Assembly: GCF_000691165.1 (NCBI RefSeq)
Contig: NZ_ASJD01000012.1
Coordinates: 1 to 61,571, forward strand
Length of the DNA stretch: 61,571 nucleotides
Origin: Bacillus safensis FO-36b
Lineage (GTDB): Bacteria; Bacillota; Bacilli; Bacillales; Bacillaceae
Direction: 5' to 3'
This document shows positions 50,052 to 61,571 of this stretch, in pieces; within the stretch, counting starts at the first letter, position 1; every line of letters begins with the position of its first letter. A model generated the notes under the pieces. The model was given only the letters and a program-made list of their open reading frames with translations, made no database searches and had not been told where the DNA came from. Both the position numbers and the translations under genes were made by a program.

Positions 50052-50300
50052 ATAAAAAACGCCTCTGCCAAATGACAGAGACGTTTTGAAAACGCGGTTC
50101 CACTCTGTTTAGAAAGCCACTTATCTTGAAGCCTTCTCAACTTAATCCCATAACGGAGGGTACCGCCCTTGCATACTAACGTACGTGTTCCTCAAGGGTC
50201 TTGAGGGTGCATTTCCAACATCTGCCCATAAGTCTCTTTCAGCCGGTGGAGACTCTTTCTGTGATGGACGAGTACATTGTACTTCTCCCTCGCAACGATT
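50052..50300 (-). ncRNA. T-box leader sensing tRNA-Cys, upstream of cysE-cysS
   Basis: On the minus strand stem I closes with GAGGG (50287-50291) / CCCTC (50203-50207). Directly before the 3-prime arm the specifier reads TGC (50209-50211), a cysteine codon. The T-box motif GAGTGGAACCGCG (50093-50105) and the terminator follow. Uncharged tRNA-Cys would stabilise the antiterminator and switch on cysES. The known B. subtilis cysES T-box is at this position. Confidence 0.93.
50053..50085 (-). terminator. T-box terminator before cysE
   Basis: On the minus strand AACGTCTCTGTC (50074-50085) pairs with GGCAGAGGCGTT (50058-50069, wobble pairs included), followed by TTTTTATTTG. It is mutually exclusive with the antiterminator formed by the T-box sequence. 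Confidence 0.9.
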
Positions 50301-50303
50301 TCC

Positions 50304-51755
50304 TTATATTTGTTTAATGCGGTTTAATACCGTTTCTTTACCTAGTAATTCAATACTTTGCGGAAGTTCTGGGCCATGCGTTTGTCCTGTGACAGCCACA
50401 CGAATCGGCATGAATAGTTTCTTGCCTTTATGCCCTGTTTCTTTTTGTACCGCTTTAATGGCAGCCTTGATTTCATCAGGTGTGAAAGACTCAAGCTGTT
50501 CAAGATGACCTGCAAAAGATGCCATGACTTCTGGTACTTGCTCCTCTGCTAGAACTTCCTTTGCCTCTTGATTATACTCAATTTGCTCCTTAAAGAACAA
50601 CTCTGTCAACTCAACAATTTCTGCTCCGTAGCTTAATTGTTCGTGATACAGAGAAATAAGCTTGCGTACCCACGTGTTTTCTTCTTCAGTCAGCTGCTCA
50701 CTTACCTTGCCTGCCTTTTGAAGATGCGGAAGTGTTAGTGCCACAACCTGATCAAGATCAAGTGCTTTCACGTATTGGTTGTTCACCCATTTTAGTTTAT
50801 GCATATCGAATAGAGCTGGTGACTTAGAAAGTCGGTTCACATCAAAAATGTCGATGAATTGCTCTTTTGTAAACAGTTCTTCTTCGCCTACTGGAGACCA
50901 TCCAAGTAATGCAATGAAGTTAAACAGGGCTTCAGGTAAATAGCCTAAATTCTTATATTGCTCGATGAATTGAATAATCGATTCATCACGTTTACTTAAT
51001 TTCTTGCGGTTCTCGTTCACAATCAGCGTCATATGTCCGAATAGCGGAACATCCCAGCCAAATGCATGAAAAATCATGATTTGTTTAGGGGTATTTGAAA
51101 TATGATCCTCTCCGCGAAGAACGTGAGTCATTTTCATCAAATGATCATCCACGGCAACTGCAAAGTTATAAGTTGGCGTGCCATCTTTCTTCACAATAAC
51201 AAAGTCACCAATGCCGTCTGTTTCAAATGAAATATCACCTTTGACCATGTCGTCAAATTTGATGATTTCTCCTTTTGGTACTCGGAAGCGGATGCTTGGC
51301 TCTCTTCCTTCAGCAATCAGCTTGTCCTCTTCTTCTTTTGATAAATGACTGCATTTACCAGAATATCGAGGCATTTCGCTGCGGGCGATCTGTGCTTCAC
51401 GCTCTGCCTCTAGCTCTTCTGCCGTACAATAGCACTTATACGCCAAGTCCTTCTCTAGCAGCTCATCATAATATTTTTTATAAATATCATTACGCTCTGA
51501 TTGTCTGTAAGGACCGTAGCCGCCATCTTTATCAATGCTCTCATCCCAATCAATACCGAGCCATTGCAGGTGGCGAAGCTGGCTTTCCTCCCCGCCCTCT
51601 ACATTACGCTTTTGATCCGTATCCTCGATTCGAATAATAAATTTGCCGCCTTGGCTGCGTGCGAACAAATAGTTGAAAAGAGCCGTTCTAGCATTCCCAA
51701 TATGTAAATGACCAGTTGGACTCGGTGCATAACGAACACGCACTTCATTTCCCAT
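50304..51755 (-). CDS. gltX: Glutamate--tRNA ligase
   Basis: Class I GluRS, 483 residues as in B. subtilis. The HIGH motif is [14 protein letters not shown], the zinc-like insertion is [15 protein letters not shown], and KMSKS reads KLSKRD. In Bacillus this enzyme also charges tRNA-Gln with Glu for later amidation (non-discriminating). It is followed by the cysteine T-box and preceded by ispF. Confidence 0.98.
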   Translation of the reverse strand: MGNEVRVRYAPSPTGHLHIGNARTALFNYLFARSQGGKFIIRIEDTDQKRNVEGGEESQLRHLQWLGIDWDESIDKDGGYGPYRQSERNDIYKKYYDELLEKDLAYKCYCTAEELEAEREAQIARSEMPRYSGKCSHLSKEEEDKLIAEGREPSIRFRVPKGEIIKFDDMVKGDISFETDGIGDFVIVKKDGTPTYNFAVAVDDHLMKMTHVLRGEDHISNTPKQIMIFHAFGWDVPLFGHMTLIVNENRKKLSKRDESIIQFIEQYKNLGYLPEALFNFIALLGWSPVGEEELFTKEQFIDIFDVNRLSKSPALFDMHKLKWVNNQYVKALDLDQVVALTLPHLQKAGKVSEQLTEEENTWVRKLISLYHEQLSYGAEIVELTELFFKEQIEYNQEAKEVLAEEQVPEVMASFAGHLEQLESFTPDEIKAAIKAVQKETGHKGKKLFMPIRVAVTGQTHGPELPQSIELLGKETVLNRIKQI

Positions 51756-51849
51756 GAGTTTAACTTCCTTTCATCTGCATCATGTTGTCTGACACCAATT
51801 TTTTATAAACGTATTTTATCATCAAAACCCATTCTCATCAAAATGGATT

Positions 51850-52326
51850 TTACTTTTTCTGAAGAAGCACTGTTGCCTGAGAGGCAATTCCTTCGCCTCT
51901 TCCTGTAAATCCAAGTTTCTCTGTCGTTGTTGCTTTGACATTCACCTGTGTGACATCTGCCTCAAGCGCTTCTGCAATTTTCTCACACATTGGTTGAATG
52001 TAAGGTGCCATTTTTGGCTTTTGCGCCATGATGGTGCAGTCAATATTCACAAGTGTGTAGCCCTTTTCTTTCACAAGTGCCCACACATGCTGCAATAATT
52101 TAAAAGAATCTGCATCCTTAAACTCAGGATCTGTGTCCGGGAAATGTCTGCCGATATCTCCTTCAGCAATCGCACCCAGGCATGCATCTGCCACTGTGTG
52201 AAGCAGTACGTCAGCGTCTGAATGACCTAGCAGTCCCTTTTCATAAGGGATGGTGACCCCGCCAATAATCAGAGGTCTCCCCTCTGTTAATTGATGTACA
52301 TCAAAACCTTGTCCTATTCTCAACAT
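51850..52326 (-). CDS. ispF: 2-C-methyl-D-erythritol 2,4-cyclodiphosphate synthase
   Basis: MEP-pathway enzyme making the cyclic diphosphate intermediate of isoprenoids. It has 158 residues; the metal ligands are in GFDVHQL (Asp, His) and [34 protein letters not shown] ends it. Start lies 3 bp after the ispD stop, so the two MEP enzymes are coupled. Confidence 0.97.
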   Translation of the reverse strand: MLRIGQGFDVHQLTEGRPLIIGGVTIPYEKGLLGHSDADVLLHTVADACLGAIAEGDIGRHFPDTDPEFKDADSFKLLQHVWALVKEKGYTLVNIDCTIMAQKPKMAPYIQPMCEKIAEALEADVTQVNVKATTTEKLGFTGRGEGIASQATVLLQKK

Positions 52327-52329
52327 GAT

Positions 52330-54133
<1,804 letters not shown>

Positions 54134-54286
54134 ACCTTCACCTCCTTTATTTTTCATCTGTCAATCCACCTTCATCTGACATTAATATATGTTTAAGTTT
54201 CCTATCATGAGCAACAGAAAACAAAACCATCATTAATATACCCATATTCATCCATTTTTAACCGTAATAGAGAAAAATTTCTCTTC

Positions 54287-55366
54287 TTAAAGCTGACGGT
54301 CAATGTAATGTTTTTCTTGTAACCTTTTTAATCCTTTTTTTATCTTTTTCGCTCTTACTTCTCCAATTCCTTCTACTTCATCCAATTCTTGTACATCTGC
54401 TTCCATAATTCGATCTAGCACACCGAATGCTTCAACCACATTTTCGACGATTGGCATTGGCAGTCTAGGGATTTTATGGAGCAATCTATATCCTCTTGTG
54501 TACACATATTCGTCAATATTTGTAGAAGCTGGATATCCAAGTAACTTGTACAGAATGGAATCATCTAAAAGCTCAAAGCTCGACATATCTTGAAGTTGTT
54601 TGAGCAGCACATACGGATCTTTGATCTTTTCTTTCACGTAATCTTTAATAAATAAAGCTGCTTCCTGCTCCATATCTGTAATCAATTCATTGACTTGCAG
54701 ACGGATCAAGTGCCCTTCTGTTCCGAGCTCTTTGATATACATATTGATTTCATTTTTGATTCTGAGTACCATTTCGTAGCGGTGCAGCACGGATAATACA
54801 TCACCAAAGGTCACAAGCTCTTCAAATTCTAGAGCGCTTAACGCAGAAATGGCGTGATCTAAAATGGTTTTATATTTCTCAAGTGTCTGAATGGCTTGAT
54901 TGGCCTTTGTTAAAATAAAGCCAATATCTTTCAGCGTATAACGACGATTCCCTTGGTATAAGGTAATGACGTTCCTCCGTTCAGAAATGGCAATGATTAA
55001 GCAGCCTGTCTGCTTTGCTACACGTTCAGCCGTCCGGTGCCTCATGCCTGTTTCCGATGAATGGATGGTTGCATCTGGCATCAGCTGTGTATTCGCATAC
55101 AAGATTTTTTGACCAGAATCGCTAAGAATAATGGCCCCGTCCATCTTCGCCAATTCATATAAATGTGCTGGGGAGAAGGCCGAATTAATGTGAAATCCTC
55201 CATCTACCACACTCTTTACTTTGTCATTATAACCAACAACAATGAGCCCGCCAGTATTGGCTCTCAGGACGTTTTCAATCCCTGCCCGCAGAGGTGTTCC
55301 TGGTGCCACAAACTGTACAATATCTAAGAGATCGAGTTCTCTCGCTCCTTTTTTCTCTTTTTCCAT
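54287..55366 (-). CDS. disA: DNA integrity scanning diadenylate cyclase DisA
   Basis: Makes cyclic di-AMP from two ATP while scanning DNA for branched structures, delaying sporulation on damage. 359 residues. The DAC domain has the catalytic DGA (76-78) and RHR (109-111) motifs; a helical linker follows, and a C-terminal helix-hairpin-helix domain ([17 protein letters not shown]) binds DNA. It follows radA by 2 bp; RadA is known to lower DisA activity in B. subtilis. Confidence 0.98.
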   Translation of the reverse strand: MEKEKKGARELDLLDIVQFVAPGTPLRAGIENVLRANTGGLIVVGYNDKVKSVVDGGFHINSAFSPAHLYELAKMDGAIILSDSGQKILYANTQLMPDATIHSSETGMRHRTAERVAKQTGCLIIAISERRNVITLYQGNRRYTLKDIGFILTKANQAIQTLEKYKTILDHAISALSALEFEELVTFGDVLSVLHRYEMVLRIKNEINMYIKELGTEGHLIRLQVNELITDMEQEAALFIKDYVKEKIKDPYVLLKQLQDMSSFELLDDSILYKLLGYPASTNIDEYVYTRGYRLLHKIPRLPMPIVENVVEAFGVLDRIMEADVQELDEVEGIGEVRAKKIKKGLKRLQEKHYIDRQL

Positions 55367-55368
55367 TT

Positions 55369-56748
55369 CTATGATCCCCCTAGTGAAATTCGAAGTGCCT
55401 CCGCTACATTTTCTACACCAACTAACTCAATCCCTCTCGGCTTTTTCCATCCGTCTATATTCGCCTGAGGAATAAACATTCGCTTAAATCCTAGTTTTGC
55501 AGCTTCCTGCACTCGCTGTTCAATTCTTGATACTCTTCTGACTTCTCCCGTCAGACCGACCTCTCCTATAAAGCAATCCGCTTGATGCGGCGCTGCATCT
55601 TTAAAGCTTGATGCAATACTGACGGCAATAGCTAAGTCAATCGCCGGTTCGTCAAGCTTCACACCGCCTGCGACCTTTAAATACGCATCTTGGTTTTGCA
55701 GCAGCAGCCCCACGCGTTTTTCTAAAACTGCCATGAGCAGCGATACTCGATTATGATCAAGGCCAGTGGACATTCTTCGCGGATTCCCAAAGCTTGTCGG
55801 GGAAATTAACGCCTGTATCTCGACAAGTACGGGTCTTGTTCCTTCCATTGAGGCAACAACACACGAACCAGATACACCTGCCGACCGCTCTTCTAGAAAG
55901 ATTTCTGATGGGTTTAATACTTCCGTGAGCCCTTCCTCTCTCATTTCAAAAATTCCCAATTCATTCGTTGAACCAAATCGGTTTTTGACCGCCCGTAAGA
56001 TACGAAACGTATGATGACGCTCGCCTTCAAAATAAAGAACTGTGTCCACCATATGCTCTAAAAGGCGTGGACCTGCGATCGAGCCTTCTTTGGTCACGTG
56101 ACCAACGATAAAAATAGGAATACCATTTGTCTTGGCAATCTTCATCAGCTGCGCTGTACATTCTCTAACTTGAGATACAGAGCCGGGAGCTGACGTGATA
56201 TCGCTTTGGTAAACGGTTTGAATCGAATCCACCACAACAAAAGCAGGTTTCATCTCCTGTATAGCAGACGTTATATACTCCATATCGGTTTCAGCCAAAA
56301 CATGTAAAGAGGCGCTTTCAATGCCAAGGCGGTCCGCTCTTAGCTTCGTTTGTTTAATGGACTCCTCACCAGATATGTATAACACATTCTGATTTTTGTC
56401 TGAGAGCTGTGCTGATACTTGTAATAATAATGTGGACTTCCCAATCCCAGGATCTCCGCCGATGAGAACAAGAGAACCTTTGACAATTCCACTTCCTAAT
56501 ACTCGGTTAAATTCTTCTAAATTTGTTTTAATTCGGGGTTCTTCGGATGTTTCAATTGCAGATATAGGTGAAGGTTTTTGAATGGTTTGAACAGAATGAT
56601 TAAAAGCACTTCGACGGTTTGCCGGCTCTTTGCGAACGACCTCTTCTGTCATACTGTTCCACGTGCCGCAGCCTGGACATTTCCCCATCCATTTGGCTGA
56701 CTCATAACCGCACGATTGGCATATAAATTTTGATTTTGTCTTAGCCAT
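55369..56748 (-). CDS. radA: DNA repair protein RadA (Sms)
   Basis: RecA-like helicase that helps recombination branch migration. 459 residues: a zinc finger of four Cys ([18 protein letters not shown]), Walker [11 protein letters not shown], the KNRFGSTNE motif of the family, and a Lon-like C-terminal domain. The ATG at 56748 matches B. subtilis, but AAGGAG lies 16 bases upstream, a long spacing. Between clpC and radA lies a stable hairpin. Member of the ctsR operon. Confidence 0.97.
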   Translation of the reverse strand: MAKTKSKFICQSCGYESAKWMGKCPGCGTWNSMTEEVVRKEPANRRSAFNHSVQTIQKPSPISAIETSEEPRIKTNLEEFNRVLGSGIVKGSLVLIGGDPGIGKSTLLLQVSAQLSDKNQNVLYISGEESIKQTKLRADRLGIESASLHVLAETDMEYITSAIQEMKPAFVVVDSIQTVYQSDITSAPGSVSQVRECTAQLMKIAKTNGIPIFIVGHVTKEGSIAGPRLLEHMVDTVLYFEGERHHTFRILRAVKNRFGSTNELGIFEMREEGLTEVLNPSEIFLEERSAGVSGSCVVASMEGTRPVLVEIQALISPTSFGNPRRMSTGLDHNRVSLLMAVLEKRVGLLLQNQDAYLKVAGGVKLDEPAIDLAIAVSIASSFKDAAPHQADCFIGEVGLTGEVRRVSRIEQRVQEAAKLGFKRMFIPQANIDGWKKPRGIELVGVENVAEALRISLGGS

Positions 56749-56795
56749 AGATTGAAGAATACAACTCCTTATACTGGTCAGAAAATAAGTAAAGG

Positions 56796-56822
56796 GAGGC
56801 ATACACCTTACTGGTATGCCTC
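56796..56822 (-). other. Hairpin between clpC and radA
   Basis: Perfect 9-bp stem GAGGCATAC (56796-56804) / GTATGCCTC (56814-56822) with a 9-base loop. On the minus strand CCCTTTACTTATTTTC follows, only moderately T-rich. It could be a leaky terminator that lowers radA-disA relative to clpC. Confidence 0.6.
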
Positions 56823-56841
56823 ACACTTTTTTCTTACTATA

Positions 56842-59277
56842 TTAGTTCGTAGCAGCCGTCGCTTTTACGACAATCTCTCCATCTTCCACATCTAATACGA
56901 TATGTTGACCTTTTTCAATATTCCCCTTCAGAAGCTCTTCAGAAAGTCGATCTTCTACATGCTTTTGAATCGCTCTTCTTAACGGACGCGCACCGTACTC
57001 AAGATCTACTCCTTCGTCGGCAATCTTCGCTTTTGCTGCTTCCGTCAATTCAATTGATAGGTCTTGTTCTTTTAATCGTTTTGTCAATTGATCAGACATG
57101 AGAGACACGATCTCTTTTAGATGTTTCTTCTCAAGCGAGTGGAAGACAATGATTTCATCAATACGGTTGATAAACTCAGGTCTAAACGCACGTTTCAACT
57201 CGCCCATCACTTTGCCTTTCATATCCTTGTAATTTTGACTTTCATCCTGCACATTAAAGCCAACATATTTATTGCGCTTCAGCTCACTAGCTCCAACGTT
57301 TGATGTCATAATCAAAATCGTATTTCTAAAGTCAACGGTACGCCCTTTAGAATCAGTCAGACGACCATCTTCTAACACTTGCAGTAAGATATTAAATACA
57401 TCTGGATGCGCCTTTTCAATCTCGTCTAAAAGAACGACAGAATAAGGTTTTCTTCTCACTTTTTCAGTCAGCTGTCCACCTTCATCATAACCGACATAGC
57501 CTGGAGGTGACCCAACAAGTCTGGATGTAGAGTGCTTCTCCATGTATTCAGACATATCAATACGGATCATTGCTTCTTCATCACCGAAAATAGACTCAGC
57601 AAGTGCTCTTGCAAGCTCCGTTTTACCAACCCCTGTTGGACCTAAGAAGATAAAGGAGCCGATTGGGCGCTTCGGATCTTTCAGGCCAGCACGCGCACGT
57701 CTCACCGCTTTTGCTACAGCGACAACCGCTTCATCCTGTCCGATCACGCGAGAGTGGAGCAATTGTTCCATATTCAGAAGCTTATCTGTCTCCGTTTGAG
57801 CAATTTTCGAAACAGGCACTCCCGTCCAGCTGGAAACGACCATTGCGATATCATCTACAGATACCTCTGAATTCTCTTGTCCCTGCTTTTCTTTCCATGA
57901 TTTCTTTGTAACTTCTACTTTTTCACGCAAACGCTGTTCTGTATCGCGAAGAGAAGCTGCTTTTTCAAATTCTTGACTTTGAACTGCCGCATCCTTTTCC
58001 TTGCGTACTTCATCCAGCTTTTGCTCTAATTCTTTTAGGTTAGGCGGTGTTGTGAACGAACGTAAACGGACTTTCGAACCTGCCTCATCAATTAAATCAA
58101 TCGCCTTATCTGGAAGGAATCGGTCAGAAATATAACGGTCAGACAGCTTCACCGCCGCCTCAATCGCTTCATCTGTAATAGACACACGGTGATGTGCTTC
58201 ATACCGGTCTCTAAGCCCTCTTAAGATTTGAATACTTTCATCAACAGACGGCTGATCTACTTGAATTGGCTGGAAACGTCGTTCAAGCGCAGCATCCTTT
58301 TCAATATATTTACGGTACTCATCTAACGTTGTCGCCCCAATACATTGAAGCTCTCCACGTGCTAGGGATGGTTTCAAGATATTAGACGCATCAATCGCGC
58401 CCTCTGCCCCACCAGCACCAATAAGTGTATGAAGCTCGTCGATAAAGAGAATGATATTTCCTGCCTGGCGAATTTCGTCCATCACTTTTTTCAAACGATC
58501 CTCGAATTCACCACGATATTTCGTACCAGCTACAACAGTTCCCATATCCAGGGTCATTACTCGTTTATCACGCAGGATTTCAGGCACTTCATTATGAATA
58601 ATTTGCTGTGCAAGACCTTCTGCGATGGCTGTTTTACCAACACCAGGCTCACCAATCAGCACAGGGTTATTTTTTGTTCTTCTACTTAGGACCTCAATGA
58701 CACGTTGAATTTCTTTGCTTCGGCCAATGACAGGGTCCAAGCTGTCCTCTTTTGCGATAGCTGTTAAATCTCTTGCCAGGCTATCTAGTGTTGGTGTATT
58801 CGCATTGCTATTAGAGCCTGCCGCAGATGCACCTGTTTCATTGCTTCCAAGCAGCTGCAGGACTTGCTGGCGTGCTTTATTTAAGCTCACTCCGAGGTTA
58901 TTTAAGACACGGGCAGCGACACCCTCTCCCTCACGAATAAGACCTAATAGAATATGTTCTGTCCCTACATAGGAATGACCTAGCTTTCTTGCTTCATCCA
59001 TTGAAAGCTCAGTGACCTTCTTCGCTCTAGGCGTATAATGAGGAATAGCTTGAGACACCTCTTGCCCTCTTCCAATCAAGCTTTCGACTTCTTTTTGGAT
59101 TTTATCTGAAACAAGGCCCAGTGCTTCTAACGCTTTGGCAGCGATGCCCTCACCTTCACGTACAAGGCCAAGTAAAATGTGCTCAGTACCAATATTCTTA
59201 TGGCCTAGGCGAATGGCTTCTTCTTGTGCAAGTGCTAATACCTTTTGAGCTCTTTCAGTGAATCTTCCAAACATCAT
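56842..59277 (-). CDS. clpC: ATP-dependent Clp protease ATP-binding subunit ClpC
   Basis: AAA+ unfoldase partner of ClpP, 811 residues. The N-domain has two repeats ([16 protein letters not shown] and [16 protein letters not shown]) that bind MecA and phospho-Arg. D1 has GEPGVGKT, the middle domain binds McsB or MecA, and D2 has GPTGVGKT. The ClpP loop and the C-terminal tail are normal. It degrades arginine-phosphorylated proteins. The start overlaps the mcsB stop (ATGA). Confidence 0.98.
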   Translation of the reverse strand: MMFGRFTERAQKVLALAQEEAIRLGHKNIGTEHILLGLVREGEGIAAKALEALGLVSDKIQKEVESLIGRGQEVSQAIPHYTPRAKKVTELSMDEARKLGHSYVGTEHILLGLIREGEGVAARVLNNLGVSLNKARQQVLQLLGSNETGASAAGSNSNANTPTLDSLARDLTAIAKEDSLDPVIGRSKEIQRVIEVLSRRTKNNPVLIGEPGVGKTAIAEGLAQQIIHNEVPEILRDKRVMTLDMGTVVAGTKYRGEFEDRLKKVMDEIRQAGNIILFIDELHTLIGAGGAEGAIDASNILKPSLARGELQCIGATTLDEYRKYIEKDAALERRFQPIQVDQPSVDESIQILRGLRDRYEAHHRVSITDEAIEAAVKLSDRYISDRFLPDKAIDLIDEAGSKVRLRSFTTPPNLKELEQKLDEVRKEKDAAVQSQEFEKAASLRDTEQRLREKVEVTKKSWKEKQGQENSEVSVDDIAMVVSSWTGVPVSKIAQTETDKLLNMEQLLHSRVIGQDEAVVAVAKAVRRARAGLKDPKRPIGSFIFLGPTGVGKTELARALAESIFGDEEAMIRIDMSEYMEKHSTSRLVGSPPGYVGYDEGGQLTEKVRRKPYSVVLLDEIEKAHPDVFNILLQVLEDGRLTDSKGRTVDFRNTILIMTSNVGASELKRNKYVGFNVQDESQNYKDMKGKVMGELKRAFRPEFINRIDEIIVFHSLEKKHLKEIVSLMSDQLTKRLKEQDLSIELTEAAKAKIADEGVDLEYGARPLRRAIQKHVEDRLSEELLKGNIEKGQHIVLDVEDGEIVVKATAATN

Positions 59278-60365
59278 ATCGTTTCATCCTCCTGTCCATT
59301 CCTATGCATTTCTAAGCGCAGCCTTTCTCTAATAATCGCTGCTCGTTTTATATCTCGTTCATTTGGCTCTAAGGCTCCTCCTGAATATTGTTGAAGGAAG
59401 CCGGGCTGAGTCAAAATCATGAGTTCATTCAGTATATTACTTGAAAGCCCCTTAATGATACCTAAATCAATTCCAAGCCGCACATCTGACAAACACTTCG
59501 CTGTTTCCTTTGATTCAATCATACGACAATTGGCCAAAATCCCTAAAGAGCGGTACACTCTGTCCTCAAGTTCAATTTTAGATGTTTGATATAACGCTTT
59601 TCGTGCAGATCGCTCTTGTTCAATGAGCTGAGCGGTCACACTATTCAAGTCATCTACAATGTCTTCTTCTGATTGACCAAGTGTCATTTGATTTGAAATT
59701 TGAAAGATGTTCCCTATTGCTTCGCTGCCCTCACCATAAATTCCTCTGACCACAAGACCTAATTGATTAATGGCCGGAATAATCCGATTCATTTGTCTTG
59801 TGAGCGCTAATGCTGGTAAATGCATCATGACCGAAGCCCTGATACCTGTACCTACATTGGTCGGACAGCTTGTTAAGTATCCCCGCTTTTCAGAAAACGC
59901 GTAATCCACTTGCTCTTCAATCCAGTCATCTACCTGATTAGCCGCTTTTAGTGCATTGGCTAGCTGAAAACCTGGGAATAAGCATTGGATTCGAATATGG
60001 TCTTCTTCATTCAGCATTACACTGATTTCTTCATTTTCAGAAAGCAAACAGCCACCAAATCTTGATTCAGCTAAATTGGGGCTAATCAAATGCTTCTCAA
60101 CAAGTACCCTCTTTGCTAAAGGCTGCGTTTCATTCATTCGAATCAGAACAAAGTTTCCAATGTCCTTCACTTCCTGGCTAGCAAACTTTTGCTCGAATTG
60201 CTGGAGAACAGCTTCAGCTTCAGCTTGAGAAAACTGAGTTGGGAAACGAACATGCTCTAGATTGCGAGCTAGCCGGATACGACTACTTAGAACAATGTCA
60301 CTTTCTGGTCCTTTTTGTTTCATCCACTGACTAAGAGCGTCTTGAATAAAATGCTGGAGCGACAT
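59274..60365 (-). CDS. mcsB: Protein arginine kinase McsB
   Basis: Phosphorylates Arg residues, marking proteins for ClpCP, and inactivates CtsR on stress. 363 residues from ATG 60365 ([20 protein letters not shown]), preceded by GGGAGGG; the frame extends further without need. Phosphagen-kinase motifs are [11 protein letters not shown] and the catalytic [18 protein letters not shown]. The C-terminal dimer domain ends [10 protein letters not shown]. It needs McsA, encoded just upstream. Confidence 0.97.
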   Translation of the reverse strand: MSLQHFIQDALSQWMKQKGPESDIVLSSRIRLARNLEHVRFPTQFSQAEAEAVLQQFEQKFASQEVKDIGNFVLIRMNETQPLAKRVLVEKHLISPNLAESRFGGCLLSENEEISVMLNEEDHIRIQCLFPGFQLANALKAANQVDDWIEEQVDYAFSEKRGYLTSCPTNVGTGIRASVMMHLPALALTRQMNRIIPAINQLGLVVRGIYGEGSEAIGNIFQISNQMTLGQSEEDIVDDLNSVTAQLIEQERSARKALYQTSKIELEDRVYRSLGILANCRMIESKETAKCLSDVRLGIDLGIIKGLSSNILNELMILTQPGFLQQYSGGALEPNERDIKRAAIIRERLRLEMHRNGQEDETI

Positions 60366-60369
60366 GACG

Positions 60370-60936
60370 TTAATCTCCCTCCCTCTGCTGAGATTGCTCA
60401 TGCTCTAATGCACGAATTTGATCTCGAACTTCCGCTGCCTTTTCGAACTCTTCCTGTTCAATCAGCTGCTTCAGCTCTTGCTGCATTAACTCAAGTTTCC
60501 GGCGAACATGCAGGCTGCCGGCAATTCGTTTTGGTACTTTTCCATTATGGACTGTATTTCCACTATGGACTTTCCGTAAAACAGGGTTCAGATACTGATC
60601 AAATGTACGATAGCATTCTGCACAGCCAAATCGGCCTGTTTTTCTGAACTGCTGAAAGGTTAAGCCACACTTAGGACATTGATCCACTTCTTTCGCTTCT
60701 TGAAAAATAGACGAGCCCTTGTTCGCACTTGTGGTGAAGCTAGGATCAATATTAAATAAGCCTGATAATAAGTTGTGAATCGAGAAACCTTGGTTTCCAC
60801 TCATAGCATATGAATCACTGTTTTCTTTTGCACATTGTTCACATATGTGCATTTCTTGTTTTTCTCCATTTATAACTTTCGTAAAGTGAAAAGTGGCTGG
60901 TCTCTCATTACATTCTTGACAAATCAATCTTTTCAC
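60370..60936 (-). CDS. mcsA: McsA, zinc-binding activator of McsB
   Basis: 188 residues. Two zinc modules with CxxC pairs (CQEC and CEQC; CPKC and CAEC) are followed by a C-terminal UVR/coiled-coil region ([26 protein letters not shown]). It activates the arginine kinase and helps target ClpC. It lies 5 bp after ctsR and 4 bp before mcsB. Confidence 0.95.
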   Translation of the reverse strand: MKRLICQECNERPATFHFTKVINGEKQEMHICEQCAKENSDSYAMSGNQGFSIHNLLSGLFNIDPSFTTSANKGSSIFQEAKEVDQCPKCGLTFQQFRKTGRFGCAECYRTFDQYLNPVLRKVHSGNTVHNGKVPKRIAGSLHVRRKLELMQQELKQLIEQEEFEKAAEVRDQIRALEHEQSQQREGD

Positions 60937-60941
60937 CCGCT

Positions 60942-61406
60942 TTACTTTAATTTCAAAGCATTTAACATCGCTTTCATCATCCGAGCCCGCAGTTCATCTC
61001 GTTCAGGTAAATCAATATGCAATACAGAACGGTCCATGACACTAATCATCATCTTAGCTTCTCTTTCAGATAATATGTTATTTTCAACAAGACGCATGAT
61101 GATATGATCAGATGCAGCCTGTGATAAACGATGATATATTTGGGAAATAATATTGTTCAATAAGTCGACTTCATCATTCATTTTGACTTTAATGATGCGG
61201 ATATAGCCACCGCCGCCACGCTTACTTTCAACGATATAGCCTCTCTCGCTCGTAAAGCGTGTATTGATAACATAGTTTATTTGTGAAGGTACGCATTGAA
61301 ATTTATCTGCAATTTCATTGCGTTTAATTTCTAATATTTCTCGACCGTTCTGATCCAAGACTTCCTTCAAATACTGCTCGATGATATCAGAAATATTTTG
61401 TGCCAC
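60942..61406 (-). CDS. ctsR: Class III stress gene repressor CtsR
   Basis: Heat-sensing repressor of clp genes, 154 residues from the GTG at 61406, preceded by GGAGGAGG; the longer frame from 61481 would cover its own operator and promoter. The winged helix-turn-helix segment is KFQCVPSQINYVINTRFTSERGYIVESKRGGGGYIRI. The glycine-rich wing is the thermosensor in B. subtilis. First gene of the ctsR-mcsA-mcsB-clpC-radA-disA operon. Confidence 0.97.
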   Translation of the reverse strand: MAQNISDIIEQYLKEVLDQNGREILEIKRNEIADKFQCVPSQINYVINTRFTSERGYIVESKRGGGGYIRIIKVKMNDEVDLLNNIISQIYHRLSQAASDHIIMRLVENNILSEREAKMMISVMDRSVLHIDLPERDELRARMMKAMLNALKLK

Positions 61407-61427
61407 TCCGCCTCCTCCTCCATTGAC

Positions 61428-61444
61428 TTTGACTATATTTGACT
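61428..61444 (-). promoter_or_regulatory. CtsR operator
   Basis: On the minus strand AGTCAAATATAGTCAAA, an exact match to the heptad direct repeat RGTCAAANANRGTCAAA. A further partial GTCAA unit follows at once (61423-61428). It lies over the start of transcription of the sigma-A promoter, fitting direct repression by CtsR. Confidence 0.92.
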
Positions 61445-61452
61445 TTAATCTT

Positions 61453-61481
61453 ACTATAAATTTTTTCGATTGATTTTTCAA
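61453..61481 (-). promoter_or_regulatory. ctsR operon sigma-A promoter
   Basis: On the minus strand TTGAAA (61476-61481), 17-bp spacer, TATAGT (61453-61458), directly upstream of the CtsR operator. Confidence 0.75.
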
Positions 61482-61505
61482 GATAATCGCTCAACTAACA
61501 ATATT

Positions 61506-61531
61506 ATTTCCACATTTATATGGTATCAAAC
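61506..61531 (-). promoter_or_regulatory. Possible sigma-B promoter of the ctsR operon
   Basis: On the minus strand GTTTGA (61526-61531), 14-bp spacer, GGAAAT (61506-61511); compare GTTTAA/GGGTAT. The clpC operon of B. subtilis has a sigma-B promoter upstream of its sigma-A promoter. The -10 match is only partial. Confidence 0.5.
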
Positions 61532-61540
61532 CTCTCAAAA

Positions 61541-61571
61541 GCACAAAAAAGACCAGTTCCGACTGGAACTG
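61541..61571 (-). terminator. Terminator of a transcription unit beyond the right edge
   Basis: On the minus strand CAGTTCC (61565-61571) pairs with GGAACTG (61554-61560), followed by GTC and six T. It ends a unit lying upstream of ctsR. In B. subtilis that unit is an rRNA operon; here this is an inference from synteny. Confidence 0.75.

Noticed and set aside
54134..54286. Small gene or promoter in the disA-yacL gap
   Set aside because: No frame with ribosome site and no -35/-10 pair of acceptable spacing. Only a weak A/T-rich stem follows disA.

Overview
This window is a stretch of a Bacillus chromosome holding the large ribosomal-protein / RNA-polymerase / translation cluster, read almost entirely on the minus strand. 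Gene content and order match Bacillus subtilis from ctsR to pdaB nearly gene for gene. The proteins are close to, but not identical with, the B. subtilis ones, and the accessory genes differ. I infer a relative such as the B. pumilus group; the species call is an inference. No insertion sequence, prophage, CRISPR array, tRNA or complete rRNA gene is visible. The window seems framed by two rRNA operons. At the left edge, tandem rRNA-type promoters and the conserved pre-16S leader point off the window on the minus strand. At the right edge a strong terminator ends an unseen minus-strand unit.

Reading in the direction of transcription (high to low coordinates): (1) 61.5-53 kb is the class III heat-shock operon ctsR-mcsA-mcsB-clpC-radA-disA, followed by yacL. 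It starts with a sigma-A promoter, a likely sigma-B promoter and an exact CtsR operator. (2) 53-46.2 kb holds ispD-ispF (isoprenoids), gltX, a cysteine T-box, cysE-cysS, mrnC, rlmB and rae1. (3) 46.2-41.1 kb holds sigH, rpmGB, secE, nusG, rplK-rplA, the L10 leader with rplJ-rplL, and ybxB. (4) 40.9-28.6 kb holds rpoB-rpoC and the str operon (ybxF-rpsL-rpsG-fusA-tufA), then ybaC. (5) 27.6-12.4 kb is the S10-spc-alpha supercluster from rpsJ to rplQ, with secY, adk, map, infA and rpmJ inside it. (6) 12.3-8.0 kb holds the ECF transporter core ecfA1-ecfA2-ecfT, truA, and rplM-rpsI behind an L13 leader. (7) 7.9-4.9 kb is an accessory block lying where B. subtilis has ybaJ: two GNAT acetyltransferases, a frameshifted serine hydrolase and a DUF4825-like lipoprotein. 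(8) 4.7-0.3 kb is a sporulation/germination group: ybaK, cwlD, salA, gerD, kbaA and pdaB.

Most of the window is conserved housekeeping, and I did not find a convincing new multi-gene system. The more interesting signals are small. A KOW-domain RNA-binding gene between map and infA is destroyed by two compensating frameshifts and has no start codon. A serine hydrolase is broken at one five-base homopolymer. Several intercistronic hairpins and inverted repeats sit at the control points of ribosomal and polymerase genes: upstream of rpoB, nusG, rpsL, rpsG and rplA, and over the str and rplJ promoters. They look like candidate autoregulatory or attenuation elements.

Start codons were chosen by Shine-Dalgarno position and by agreement with the known family length. 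Several differ from the longest open frame.
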